Shown here: positions 8,784-17,420 of the stretch, one piece after another
How positions within the stretch are numbered: the stretch's first letter is position 1
Layout: each line of letters opens with the position of its first letter
Origin: BACL27 sp964203235
GTDB lineage: Bacteria; Actinomycetota; Acidimicrobiia; Acidimicrobiales; Ilumatobacteraceae
Length of the DNA: 64,000 bases
NCBI GenBank assembly: GCA_964203235.1
Contig: CAXNLE010000001.1
Location: 930,001-994,000, forward strand
Direction: 5' to 3'
Made by a program: the position numbers and the translations under genes
The notes under the pieces: generated by a model
Databases searched by the model: none
What the model was told of the DNA's origin: nothing
The model's input: the letters and a program-made list of their open reading frames with translations, nothing else

Positions 8784-10088
8784 TTATGGGTGATTTGTAG
8801 TTCTGCTTAGGAGGAATGGCCGAGCAGCGCTGACAATATAAAGTGATCCTGCAACGAGCACAGCATCTTGCGATTGTGCAAGTTTCAAGGCGGTCTCACA
8901 TGCAGATTCAACTGTTTGTGCAACGATCACCTCGTCACAACCAACTCGTCGTGCGACCTCAGCCATTTCATTTGCGGGAAAACCGCGAGGCGATGGCGGC
9001 GTGCAAGTAATTACAATGTCAAACTCTGACGCGCGAAAAGTAGTTAATAACTCATCTGGGTCTCGACTTCGAAGCGCGCCGGTCACGAGAATCTTGCGCC
9101 CACTCATATTGAAATCTTCAAAGAACACTTCAGCGCAAACTTTCGCACCGGCCGGATTATGGGCGCCATCTAAAATCACGAGCGGTTGATGACCGAGCAC
9201 TTCAAATCTGCCAGGCATCACTACGTTTTGCATTGCTTCAGTCAAAATCTCCGAGTCAATAATTGAATCAAAGAATGCTTCAACTGCACTAATCGCAAGT
9301 GATGCGTTATCACCCTGATGTTCACCGTGTAACGGCACAAGAACATCTTCATAGGTCGTACGCGGCGTGCGCACCGTGATTAATCGCCCACCGACTGCGA
9401 GCCGATTATCTTCACAACTAAAGTCATCACCCCGACTAATTTGCGCTTGCGCGGGCATTTCAAGAAATACCTCGCGTAAAATTTCATCAGTCTCTCCGAG
9501 AACGACGATGCTCGATGGTTTGATAATTCCGGCCTTTTCTGCTGCAATGTGCTTGACTGTCGGCCCGGCATATTCGGTGTGATCAAGTGCAATATTCGTG
9601 ATAACTGCGACATCTGAATTAATAACATTTGTCGCATCCCAACGTCCGAGCATTCCAACTTCGACGACCGCGACATCTACAGCCTCATCAGCAAACCAGC
9701 GAAACATTGCCGCCGTCATTATCTCGAAAAAACTTGGGCGAACTCCCGAAATTATTTCGAGATCAGAAATTGCACCAACCTGCAAACCGAATTCCTCGTC
9801 GCTGATAGGCTCGCCATTTATACAGATTCGGTCATTGATGCGGTCTAAGTGTGGACTCGAATAGGTTCCGACTCGCAAACCATGAGCCATCAAAAGCTTC
9901 GTTGTAATCTGAGCCGTTGAACCCTTTCCATTAGTGCCCGTTATATGTATTGATCTGTAAGCATGTTGCGGATTCGCAATCGCATCCATCAGACGTTCAA
10001 TATTTTCTATTGACGGTGAGTCAACTCGGCCAGTTCGCTCGTAGTTTGACCGCTCGTCAAGGTAACGCAAAGCGTCTGAATATTGCAC
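8784..10088 (-). CDS. folC: Folylpolyglutamate synthase / dihydrofolate synthase
   Basis: Mur-ligase-fold enzyme that adds glutamate to folates and possibly to dihydropteroate. It shows the ATP loop HITGTNGKGSTAQI, the folate-site stretch YSSPHLDRINDRICING, EVGMLGRWDATN, and the C-terminal-domain motif LDGAHNPAGA. The GTG at 10088 gives the usual opening (VQYSDALRYLDE) about 19 nt after the clpX stop. An in-frame ATG at 10157 would overlap clpX by 50 nt and add 23 residues with no family counterpart; neither has a clear Shine-Dalgarno. Folate supply suits a genome with a large tetrahydrofolate-dependent island further right. Confidence 0.93.
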   Translation of the reverse strand: MQYSDALRYLDERSNYERTGRVDSPSIENIERLMDAIANPQHAYRSIHITGTNGKGSTAQITTKLLMAHGLRVGTYSSPHLDRINDRICINGEPISDEEFGLQVGAISDLEIISGVRPSFFEIMTAAMFRWFADEAVDVAVVEVGMLGRWDATNVINSDVAVITNIALDHTEYAGPTVKHIAAEKAGIIKPSSIVVLGETDEILREVFLEMPAQAQISRGDDFSCEDNRLAVGGRLITVRTPRTTYEDVLVPLHGEHQGDNASLAISAVEAFFDSIIDSEILTEAMQNVVMPGRFEVLGHQPLVILDGAHNPAGAKVCAEVFFEDFNMSGRKILVTGALRSRDPDELLTTFRASEFDIVITCTPPSPRGFPANEMAEVARRVGCDEVIVAQTVESACETALKLAQSQDAVLVAGSLYIVSAARPFLLSRTTNHP

Positions 10089-10107
10089 GAGCGTAATCTG
10101 GATTGAT

Positions 10108-11385
10108 TTAGGAAGCAGCGCGACGCTGGCGAACTGCCGGAGTCGATTTTGCAACATAAGAAGGAGCGGATGTTTTGTTCACTGCTCCTAAATCTATGAC
10201 TACTTTTGCGATATCGGTACGACCAGGCAACTCGTACATAGTCTCGAGCAAAACTTCTTCAAGAATTGCGCGCAGTCCACGTGCACCTGTCCCTCGCAAT
10301 AGGGCCTGGTCAGCAACCGCTTCTAGAGCCTCAACAGTAAATTCAAGGACGACTTCTTCAAATTCAAAGAACTTTTGGTACTGCTTCAATAAAGCATTTT
10401 TTGGTTCTGTGAGAATTTTGATTAGCGCCGAACGATCCAAACTATTTACTGCGCCGATCATTGGCAAACGTCCGACAAACTCTGGGATCATGCCAAATTT
10501 AAGTAAATCTTCAGGAAGCACCTGCGCAAATAATTCTCCTGGGTCTTTTTCTGATTTTGATTTGACTTGTGCGTGAAAGCCAACGCCCTTTTGTCCGATA
10601 CGAGAAGCAATAATTTGATCTAAACCAGCAAAAGCGCCACCACAAATGAACAACACATTGGTTGTGTCGATCTGAATGAACTCTTGGTGTGGATGCTTAC
10701 GTCCACCCTGGGGCGGAACGGAGGCAACTGTACCTTCAAGAATTTTTAGTAATGCTTGTTGAACACCTTCGCCAGATACATCACGAGTAATTGATGGGTT
10801 CTCACTTTTACGCGCGACTTTATCAATCTCATCGATGTAGACGATTCCGGATTCGGCCTTCTTGACATCAAAATCTGCCGCTTGAAGAAGCTTAAGCAAA
10901 ATATTTTCAACATCTTCACCGACGTAGCCTGCTTCTGTCAGCGCAGTCGCATCGGCAATCGCAAATGGAACGTTGAGCAAACGAGCCAATGTTTGCGCCA
11001 TGTGTGTTTTACCGCAACCGGTTGGCCCGAGCAACATGATGTTGCTCTTTGAAAGTTCAATGTCATCTCGCCGCGCTGAAGAGTGTTGTTTATATTGAAT
11101 TCGTCGATAGTGATTAAACACTGCAACTGCCAAAACTTTTTTCGCTGTTTCCTGCCCGACTACATATTCATCTAAGAATGCTCGAATTTCGCGGGGGTTC
11201 GGTAACTTTTCGAAATTTACGTCCGACTGATCGTTTAACTCTTCATCAATGATCTCGTTGCAAAGATCAATACATTCGTTGCAAACGTAAACACCAGGAC
11301 CAGCAATAAGTTTCTTGACCTGCTTTTGCGACTTGCCGCAAAATGAACACTTCACCAACTCAGCAGAATCACCAAACTTTGCCAT
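10108..11385 (-). CDS. clpX: ATP-dependent Clp protease ATP-binding subunit ClpX
   Basis: A 425-residue AAA+ unfoldase that feeds substrates to ClpP. The N-terminal zinc-binding domain has CSFC at about residues 14-17 and CNEC further on. The AAA core has Walker A GPTGCGKT, the pore loop GYVGEDVE, Walker B VYIDEID and the sensor-2 motif RGTGARGLR. It lies 19 nt downstream of clpP, the standard clpP-clpX order, and slightly upstream of folC. Length and motifs are complete. Confidence 0.97.
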   Translation of the reverse strand: MAKFGDSAELVKCSFCGKSQKQVKKLIAGPGVYVCNECIDLCNEIIDEELNDQSDVNFEKLPNPREIRAFLDEYVVGQETAKKVLAVAVFNHYRRIQYKQHSSARRDDIELSKSNIMLLGPTGCGKTHMAQTLARLLNVPFAIADATALTEAGYVGEDVENILLKLLQAADFDVKKAESGIVYIDEIDKVARKSENPSITRDVSGEGVQQALLKILEGTVASVPPQGGRKHPHQEFIQIDTTNVLFICGGAFAGLDQIIASRIGQKGVGFHAQVKSKSEKDPGELFAQVLPEDLLKFGMIPEFVGRLPMIGAVNSLDRSALIKILTEPKNALLKQYQKFFEFEEVVLEFTVEALEAVADQALLRGTGARGLRAILEEVLLETMYELPGRTDIAKVVIDLGAVNKTSAPSYVAKSTPAVRQRRAAS

Positions 11386-11404
11386 CAGTGCCCCATTTCA
11401 AATT

Positions 11405-12034
11405 TCAACGAATTGGTCCAGAACGATCTGCGAATGCCCGAGTAGAAATAACTTCATCAATGATTCCGTAGTCTTTTGCGGCTTGCGCTTCCATTACGAA
11501 GTCACGATCGGTGTCTTTATGCACTCGGTCAATTGGCTGGCCAGTGTGCTGAGAGAGAATTTCTTCGAGAATTTCGCGCATCCGCAAAATTTCCCGGGCT
11601 GCTAGTTCGAGATCTGTGACTTGGGCGTAACCAACTTGCGCATATGGCTGATGCAATAAAACTCGCGAGTGTGGCAATGCCAAGCGCTTGCCCTTGGTTC
11701 CGGCAGCGAGCAAAACGGCTGCCGCCGAAGCGGCCTGACCCAAACAAATAGTTGCAATATCATTTTTGATGAACTGCATCGTGTCATAAATCGCGAACAG
11801 CGCCGAAATGTCGCCACCAGGACTATTGATATAGATATTTATGTCTTTGTCAGGATTTTCACTCTCCAAGTGAATCAACTGCGCGCAAACCAAGTTGGCA
11901 ATCGTGTCATCAATTGGAGTTCCGAGAATGATGATGTTTTCTTTAAGTAGACGACTGTAAAGGTCGTACGTGCGCTCACCACGGCTTGTCGTTTCGGTAA
12001 CGCTTGGCACGTAATAATTTCTTGCAAAATCCAC
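11405..12034 (-). CDS. clpP: ATP-dependent Clp protease proteolytic subunit
   Basis: A 209-residue serine protease subunit of the Clp barrel. The catalytic triad is S103 (GQAASAAAV), H128 (SRVLLHQP) and D178 (DTDRDFV). The residues around the serine are GQAAS rather than the common GMAAS. Many actinobacteria carry two adjacent clpP genes; only one is present here, upstream of clpX, and the place where another might be expected (12,035-12,265) is non-coding. The ATG at 12034 opens MDFARNYYVP. Confidence 0.96.
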   Translation of the reverse strand: MDFARNYYVPSVTETTSRGERTYDLYSRLLKENIIILGTPIDDTIANLVCAQLIHLESENPDKDINIYINSPGGDISALFAIYDTMQFIKNDIATICLGQAASAAAVLLAAGTKGKRLALPHSRVLLHQPYAQVGYAQVTDLELAAREILRMREILEEILSQHTGQPIDRVHKDTDRDFVMEAQAAKDYGIIDEVISTRAFADRSGPIR

Positions 12035-12265
12035 AAATACCTCTATCGACTAGTTTTGTTACGCTCAATTTCGTTTATTTATTGTGATGCTAATTAACGC
12101 TATGTACTTTTATGTAACTACAAGAAATACGCTAGTTCGCGCGAGGGTATCTATGTGGGCTTTAGAGAGCAGAAAACGATCACACTAGACAATCGTCCTC
12201 GGGCATTTCTGCTGGTGCGTGCGCTATTGAATTAGCGCTAGTTACGCCAGTGATCGCCTTATTTT
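12035..12265. other. Longest gene-free gap: stem-loop-rich spacer between tig and clpP
   Basis: No ORF or tRNA is evident here. A nested stem-loop is formed by GCAGAAA (12169-12175) pairing with TTTCTGC (12206-12212), with an inner stem ACGAT (12176-12180)/ATCGT (12192-12196). A second hairpin pairs GCGCTA (12221-12226) with TAGCGC (12233-12238). Neither is followed by a clear T-run on the minus strand, so a simple intrinsic terminator is not obvious. The gap probably holds the clpP promoter and 5' leader; a small structured RNA cannot be excluded. Confidence 0.35.
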
Positions 12266-13678
12266 CTAGTGTTTATGATCGTGATCATGATCATGATCGT
12301 GTTCTTGAGCATCATCACTTGCACTAACTTCGCTTGATTCAGCAATCGCAATTTCATCGTGATTGTGGTCACCGAGCACCGTATCTGTATCGATCGTGTT
12401 GCCTTGATCATCTACAAACTTTGAATTATGCAACAGCCAGTCGATTGCTTTTGATTTTGAGATTTGCGCCCGCAAGTCAGCGATCGCATCATTCTTGTCA
12501 TAGGCCTTGCGAATCGCTGCAGGCTTTTTCTTTACTTGGGCTGCTATGCGTTCGAACTGCATTTCAAGATCATCTTCGGTTGCATCAAGAGTTTGTGCAA
12601 GAGCCACAGCACGCAAAGCAATATCAACTTTGACTGCGAGTGTCGATTGCTCTTTAAGTGCATCCACAAATTGCTCGGCTGTCTGTTGCGTAATCGAAAG
12701 CCACTGCTCCATCGAAATACCCTGAGATTCGAACTGCTTTAAAGTGTTCTGCACTCGCCCACGTAAATCGCTAGAGACCATCGCCTCTGGTGCTTCTATC
12801 TCAACTAACTCGGCGAGAGCCGCAGTTGTTTTTTCGACAACTGTATTGCGAATCTGATTCAAGCGTGACTCTTCGATTCGGCTGCGCACTGCTGATTTCC
12901 ATGCATCAATAGATTCGTGCTCGGCCAAGTGTTCGGCAACCCATTCATCGTTCAGTTCTGGCAACACTTGCTCTTGAATCTTCTTGACGCTTACAACAAA
13001 ATCCGCCGTCTCGGTCATTCCAGATGGAAGCGAGGTGAATTCAAGTTTTTGTCCGGTTGTTGAGCCAATGATATTTTTGTCGAAATCTTCGGCTACCCAA
13101 TTCTTGCCAACCTCATAAAGCCAGTCATCAACATTCAAACCAGGTAGCGGTAAGCCATCACGCGAACCAACAAGGTCAAGAGTTACCTGATCGTCAATTT
13201 TTGCAGGGCGATCTACATCAATGAGCGTCGCGTGTCTTTTGCGTTCATGAGTAACGACTTCTTCAATGTCTTCGTCAGATGCAACTAAAGCAGGAAGCTC
13301 GACGCGCAGTCCTTCGTAACCGGCAACATTCACAACCGGACGTACTTCGCACGTGGCGTCAAACAAAACATTGCCATCTTCTTGTCCGCTTGTGAGACTG
13401 ACTTCAGGCGTGGCGATAATGTCGAGGTCATGTTCGCGAACTGCAAGCGCCAATGATGCCGGTATCGCATCTTCGATCGCTTGTGATCTTGCGGCTTCTT
13501 TTCCGATTTGAGCCTCAATCAATTGGCGAGGTGCTTTGCCCTGACGAAACCCTGGAATTCTGATTTGAGTTGAGATTTTACGAAATGCGCCGTCTAAATA
13601 GCGTTCAAATTCGGTCTCGTCTACTTCGATTGAAAGTTTAATTTTATTGCCATCTAAGGCTTCAATTGTCGTTTTCAC
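12266..13678 (-). CDS. tig: Trigger factor (ribosome-associated chaperone / peptidyl-prolyl isomerase)
   Basis: A 470-residue chaperone that meets nascent chains at the ribosome exit. The N-terminal ribosome-binding domain contains FRKISTQIRIPGFRQGKAP (about residues 32-50), close to the GFRxGKxP signature. An FKBP-type isomerase domain and a helical C-terminal domain follow. The protein ends in an acidic, histidine-rich tail of alternating His and Asp, which could bind metal ions. The start is GTG at 13676-13678. The gene lies upstream of clpP-clpX, a common bacterial arrangement. Confidence 0.95.
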   Translation of the reverse strand: MKTTIEALDGNKIKLSIEVDETEFERYLDGAFRKISTQIRIPGFRQGKAPRQLIEAQIGKEAARSQAIEDAIPASLALAVREHDLDIIATPEVSLTSGQEDGNVLFDATCEVRPVVNVAGYEGLRVELPALVASDEDIEEVVTHERKRHATLIDVDRPAKIDDQVTLDLVGSRDGLPLPGLNVDDWLYEVGKNWVAEDFDKNIIGSTTGQKLEFTSLPSGMTETADFVVSVKKIQEQVLPELNDEWVAEHLAEHESIDAWKSAVRSRIEESRLNQIRNTVVEKTTAALAELVEIEAPEAMVSSDLRGRVQNTLKQFESQGISMEQWLSITQQTAEQFVDALKEQSTLAVKVDIALRAVALAQTLDATEDDLEMQFERIAAQVKKKPAAIRKAYDKNDAIADLRAQISKSKAIDWLLHNSKFVDDQGNTIDTDTVLGDHNHDEIAIAESSEVSASDDAQEHDHDHDHDHKH

Positions 13679-13713
13679 AGTGCCGAGCAGTGTATCTGTG
13701 GCAAACTATAACT

Positions 13714-14028
13714 ATGGCTGTTTCAAGTAGTGCATCTACAACTTCTAATGAGGGCGCGCAACAAAGTTGGAAACCCCATGCTTTGGCTAACCCACACAAA
13801 AATCAACTTGACCTAAGCATGGGTGACACGGTGCGTTCAACAGTTGAACTCACCGGAGTGCCCGTGGGTAGCGAGGGGCGAATTATTCTGGCCAATGGTT
13901 TCAACTGGTTGCGTTACAGAGTGCGTTTTACAAATGGACTTGAAATAGGTGATCTGGACCAGCGCAATATTGAACCAATTGGTAAGACTGCCAAACGTTT
14001 GGCAAAAATTGCAAAACGCGCAAAATAA
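13714..14028 (+). CDS. Small conserved-looking protein, possible SH3-like barrel, function unknown
   Basis: A 104-residue protein from the ATG at 13714 (MAVSSSAS). The first ~40 residues are polar and probably disordered. The middle, VGSEGRIILANGFNWLRYRV followed by RFTNGLEIGDLDQ, has the alternating glycine/aromatic pattern of a small beta-barrel. The C-terminus is basic (KTAKRLAKIAKRAK). I do not recognise the family. It ends 4 nt before the TTG start of the PLP enzyme that follows, so the two are probably co-expressed. Confidence 0.6.
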   Translation: MAVSSSASTTSNEGAQQSWKPHALANPHKNQLDLSMGDTVRSTVELTGVPVGSEGRIILANGFNWLRYRVRFTNGLEIGDLDQRNIEPIGKTAKRLAKIAKRAK

Positions 14029-14032
14029 GTCA

Positions 14033-15187
14033 TTGCGTCATCACTTCCCCGGAGTGAGAGACGGTTGGTCTCGCTTTGACGGACCCGCTGGTACACAAAT
14101 GGTTGATGTCGCAATTAATGCGATGAGCGAATGGGCCGCTCACGGTTCAAACGCAAACACAGGGGGTTTCTTTGCGGCGGCCGATGCCTGCGATTCGCTT
14201 TTAGATTCAACACGGTCTGTGGTTGGTGAATTTCTCGGAGCCGATGCTTCTGGCATTTGCCTCGGCGCAAACATGACGACAATGACGATGGCGTTTACTC
14301 GTGCAGTTGGGCGCACGCTAAAACCTGGTGACACAGTCGTGGGCACACAACTTGATCACGAGGCAAATATTTCACCTTGGAGAATTGCTTGCGAACTTTC
14401 TGGCGCGCAGCATTTGCTAACGCCATTTGACGTAAAAACTGGTCGTCTTGACATGGATGCTTTTAGCACTCTCGTCACTGATCAAACCAAGTGGGTTGCA
14501 ATAACTGGCGCATCAAATTTGATTGGTACGATGCCGGATCTAAACGCAGCGATCACGATCGCACATAAGCATGGTGCGCGAGTCTTTGTTGATGCTGTTG
14601 CACTTGCACCACACAAGCAGATCAACATTCGCGAACTTGGCTGTGATGTTCTCGCAACTTCTCCATATAAATGGTATGGACCGCACGCAGGTGTGATGTA
14701 CATTGAGCCAGAGTTACTTAACTCACTGCCAGTTGCCAAGGTTCGTGCAGCCAGTGACACTGGACCTAGAAAATTTGAGACTGGCACACCAAATTTTGAG
14801 AGTATTGCGGCAGTTCAGGCAGCCGCGCGATTTTTAATAGAAGAAGACATGCAACAACTCGCCCAGTTCGAGAGCGCCGTATTTGCGCCATTACTCGAAG
14901 GCTTACTTGAAACGCCCGGAGTGAATGTGTGGGGCCCGCACGATTTGGCATCGCGCGCACCAACTGTTTCATTCACGGTCGACACAATGACACCCGATCA
15001 AGTCGCACAAGAACTTGCTGCGAAAAAGATTGCTGTCTGGTCAGGCGACTCTTATGCGATGGAGATTGTCGAGCGACTTGGTCTTACAAATAGTGGTGGT
15101 GTCGTTCGAGCGGGCATCTCAAGATATATAGATGATCAAGATGTGAAACATTTATTGACGGCAGTTCGCGGGCTCAAAAGTCGGTAG
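14033..15187 (+). CDS. Cysteine desulfurase-like class V aminotransferase (PLP enzyme)
   Basis: About 384 residues from the TTG at 14033, placed 4 nt after the preceding stop; the in-frame ATG at 13949 lies within the previous gene. It is a fold-type I PLP enzyme: the cofactor-binding aspartate is in VFVDAVALAPH and the Schiff-base lysine is K213 in SPYKWYGPHAG. It resembles the TIGR01976 (VC1184) branch of SufS/NifS-like proteins. The catalytic-loop cysteine typical of SufS/IscS is not evident, so sulfur transfer is not proven and another PLP reaction is possible. No Fe-S assembly genes are adjacent. Confidence 0.8.
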   Translation: MRHHFPGVRDGWSRFDGPAGTQMVDVAINAMSEWAAHGSNANTGGFFAAADACDSLLDSTRSVVGEFLGADASGICLGANMTTMTMAFTRAVGRTLKPGDTVVGTQLDHEANISPWRIACELSGAQHLLTPFDVKTGRLDMDAFSTLVTDQTKWVAITGASNLIGTMPDLNAAITIAHKHGARVFVDAVALAPHKQINIRELGCDVLATSPYKWYGPHAGVMYIEPELLNSLPVAKVRAASDTGPRKFETGTPNFESIAAVQAAARFLIEEDMQQLAQFESAVFAPLLEGLLETPGVNVWGPHDLASRAPTVSFTVDTMTPDQVAQELAAKKIAVWSGDSYAMEIVERLGLTNSGGVVRAGISRYIDDQDVKHLLTAVRGLKSR

Positions 15188-15199
15188 CATTATCCAGTC

Positions 15200-15272
15200 C
15201 GGGGAGTGGCGCAGTTGGTAGCGTGCCTGGTTTGGGACCAGGAGGCCGGGGGTTCAAGTCCCCCCTCCCCGA
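15200..15272 (+). tRNA. tRNA-Pro (anticodon TGG)
   Basis: A 73-nt cloverleaf. The acceptor stem pairs 15200-15206 with 15265-15271 (7 bp), with discriminator A at 15272. The anticodon stem CCTGG/CCAGG encloses the loop 15231-15237 with TGG at 15233-15235, and the T-loop TTCAAGT is flanked by GGGGG/CCCCC arms. The 3' CCA is not encoded. It starts 12 nt after the PLP-enzyme stop and may share its transcript. Confidence 0.96.
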
Positions 15273-15303
15273 CAATTAATCTCGAAATTTAACTTGGGAT
15301 GTA

Positions 15304-15909
15304 ATGGCACTTAAACGAGTTTTAATTAGTTTGACTTTGCTGTCATTACTGACATTAACGGCATGCGTCAGTACCGATTCTTCACGAATAGTCAATGGCT
15401 ACAAAATTGCGCCTGATGCGAACTTGGCGGGCGCAAGTTTGACGGGTGCAAAACTTTCTAATTCTTACTTATCTTGGGCAAATTTAGTCGGCGCAAACCT
15501 CGCTGGCGCGAACCTTGCTCGCGCCGATCTGTCTTTTGCAAACTTGCGGAATGCAAACTTGACGGGTGCGAATCTCACGTTCGCCAACTTGCGAAACGCG
15601 AACCTTGCTGGCGCGAATTTGACGGGCGCAAAACTTTCTCGTGCATACCTTTCGTCAGCGAACATGCCTGGTTCTGTACTCATAGGCGCGAATTTACGAG
15701 GCGCCGAATTGGATAATGCAAATCTGGCTGGCGCGAATCTAACTGAAGCAAATATGCGAAAAGCGAATTTGTTTTCTGCGAACTTGCGTGATTCGATCAT
15801 GATTTCATTAGACATTTCAGGAGCCGACCTCTCTTGGGCAAATTTGACTTGGGAAGACTTGTACGGATCGATAATCGATAATGACACTAGATTGCCAAGG
15901 CTTCCATGA
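15304..15909 (+). CDS. Pentapeptide-repeat lipoprotein
   Basis: A 201-residue protein with a signal peptide (MALKRVLISL, then a hydrophobic core) ending in the lipobox LTAC, so C21 should be lipidated and the protein anchored outside the membrane. From about residue 38 it is built of roughly 30 A(N/D)L-type pentapeptides (for example ANLAGANLTGAKL), predicting a right-handed beta-helix. The function of exported pentapeptide-repeat proteins is generally unknown; DNA-gyrase protection is unlikely for a lipoprotein. The last 4 nt overlap the next gene (ATGA). Confidence 0.85.
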   Translation: MALKRVLISLTLLSLLTLTACVSTDSSRIVNGYKIAPDANLAGASLTGAKLSNSYLSWANLVGANLAGANLARADLSFANLRNANLTGANLTFANLRNANLAGANLTGAKLSRAYLSSANMPGSVLIGANLRGAELDNANLAGANLTEANMRKANLFSANLRDSIMISLDISGADLSWANLTWEDLYGSIIDNDTRLPRLP

Positions 15910-16310
15910 ATGGTGAGTTAGAGCTTAAAAAATATGTTTCGCTGGTGACGTTTCGCAGTTCTGGCGAACGTGTACCGACCGCAGTGTGGTTTGCAAAATT
16001 TAGTGATACTGCAAATACGTTCTGCGTCATCACTGAAACCAATGCAGGAAAAGTTAAACGCATCCGTGAGAATCCCAAGATCGAGATTCAAGTCTGCGAC
16101 ATCAAAGGAAACGTCGCTGCTAGTACTAAAACTTATTTTGGTGTCGCTCGCCTAGTACATGGAAACGAAGCAGTTGCTGTGCGCAAAGCGATCGCCAAGC
16201 GCTACGGAATCACTTACAAAATATTTTCGATTTACAATACAATTGGTTCGCTATTGAAGCGGCGCAACGGTCTGCCTGAAACGAACATCGTTTTCACAAT
16301 TAACGATTAG
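15906..16310 (+). CDS. PPOX-class flavin/F420-dependent protein (split-barrel fold)
   Basis: A 134-residue protein resembling the small PPOX-class F420-binding proteins of Actinomycetota (Rv2061-like group). Typical features are the early VWFAKFSDTANTFCVIT strand pair, the basic turn GKVKRIRENPKIEIQVCD, and the later YFGVARLV strand. Such proteins bind flavin or deazaflavin F420 and reduce small substrates; the substrate here is unknown. The ATG overlaps the lipoprotein gene by 4 nt. It converges on menC with a 2-nt gap. Confidence 0.75.
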   Translation: MNGELELKKYVSLVTFRSSGERVPTAVWFAKFSDTANTFCVITETNAGKVKRIRENPKIEIQVCDIKGNVAASTKTYFGVARLVHGNEAVAVRKAIAKRYGITYKIFSIYNTIGSLLKRRNGLPETNIVFTIND

Positions 16311-16312
16311 CT

Positions 16313-17413
16313 TTAAATAATTTTAACGGTTTCGATTTTTCGAAATTTAGCGAGCATCTCTGGCAACGGTTCGACTCCAATGCCAACAGAATTCGGCACC
16401 GCAATGTGCCCGTTTTCTAATGTGAAAGGAGTGGTGACGTCGCGGGCGAAGTAACGAGCCGATGCTGAGATATCCCCTGGAAGCGTAAAACCAGGCAATG
16501 CAGCCAGAGCCAAATTCGACGCTCGACCAATGCCTGTTTCGAGCATCCCCCCACACCAAACCGGTACTCCTCGTGATGCGCAAAGATCATGAATCTTCTT
16601 AGCCTCGATGTAGCCGCCAACTCGGCCAGGTTTGATATTAATGATTGAGCAGGCTTTGAGATCAAGCGCACCGCGCGCAGTTTCTAGTGAAGTTATTGAC
16701 TCATCAAGACAAACCGGTGTATGGATAATTTTTGACAATTCGATGTGCCCAGAAAGATCATCTTCTGATAAAGGTTGCTCGATTAAAAGCAGGTTGAAGT
16801 CGTCAAGTTTTTTCAGATGTTCTGCATCAGTAACTCGGTAGGCGGCATTGGCATCGACCTGCAGGAGCAAGTCATCGCCAAATTCTTTGCGGATAATTTT
16901 CACAAGTTCGATGTCTGAGCCAGGTTCAATCTTCAATTTCACGCGCAGATAGCCCAACTCTAAGTACTCTCCAACAACACGAACCAAATCGTTGAGACTG
17001 TTCTGAATACCTACCGAGACACCCGAAGCCACACGAGTCTTGGTTGCACCAAGAAAACTTGCTAGAGACTTATTCTGTTCGCGTAATCTGAGATCAAGCA
17101 ATGCTGCCTCTACACATGCCTTAGACATGTAATTTCCCCTGATTGGTGAAGCTCTAAGAATAAAGTCTTCTGCTGACGAATCTCCGCGTAAAAGTGGCAC
17201 GAAAAAACGTGAAATTACATTTACGCAGTTCTCAAGATATTCAGATGAATAATTGGGCTCCACCATGGCAACACATTCACCCCAACCAGAGTGGCTATCA
17301 CCGATGGCATGAACATACAGCAACTCGCGCGAAGACTCAATGCCGAACGAAGTTCGAAATGGAGCAATAAGGTCAATTTCACCCCGCCACAACTCAATCC
17401 CCCGCAATGTCAT
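16313..17413 (-). CDS. menC: o-Succinylbenzoate synthase / N-succinylamino acid racemase (enolase superfamily)
   Basis: A 366-residue enolase-superfamily enzyme. The catalytic lysines are K159/K161 (VKLKIEP) and K261 (INIKPGRVGG), and the Mg ligands are D187 (VDANAAY), E212 (IEQPL) and D237 (CLDES). This family makes o-succinylbenzoate for menaquinone and, in some members, racemises N-succinyl amino acids. No other men gene is nearby, while a COG3375-like GNAT gene lies two genes upstream, the partner seen with racemase-type members, so the in vivo reaction is open. The start codon (17411-17413) sits at the centre of a perfect palindrome. Confidence 0.85.
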   Translation of the reverse strand: MTLRGIELWRGEIDLIAPFRTSFGIESSRELLYVHAIGDSHSGWGECVAMVEPNYSSEYLENCVNVISRFFVPLLRGDSSAEDFILRASPIRGNYMSKACVEAALLDLRLREQNKSLASFLGATKTRVASGVSVGIQNSLNDLVRVVGEYLELGYLRVKLKIEPGSDIELVKIIRKEFGDDLLLQVDANAAYRVTDAEHLKKLDDFNLLLIEQPLSEDDLSGHIELSKIIHTPVCLDESITSLETARGALDLKACSIINIKPGRVGGYIEAKKIHDLCASRGVPVWCGGMLETGIGRASNLALAALPGFTLPGDISASARYFARDVTTPFTLENGHIAVPNSVGIGVEPLPEMLAKFRKIETVKII

Positions 17414-17420
17414 TGCGGGG
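17400..17420. repeat. Perfect 21-nt palindrome covering the menC start codon
   Basis: CCCCGCAATG (17400-17409) and CATTGCGGGG (17411-17420) are exact inverted repeats around one central base. In the minus-strand RNA this folds into an 8-bp, GC-rich stem with a 5-nt loop that holds part of the menC AUG. The stop codon of the FkbM gene (17421-17423) directly abuts the 5' side of the stem. No T-run follows, so it is not a standard intrinsic terminator; control of menC translation by coupling is plausible. Confidence 0.7.

Noticed and set aside
12266..12303. GATCAT-rich stretch considered as a simple repeat or operator
   Set aside because: It is the coding sequence for the alternating His/Asp tail of trigger factor.
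15465..15887. 140-codon minus-strand frame opposite the pentapeptide-repeat gene
   Set aside because: It is a by-product of the repeat's periodic codons; the plus-strand frame has a lipoprotein signal and the A(N/D)LxX pattern.
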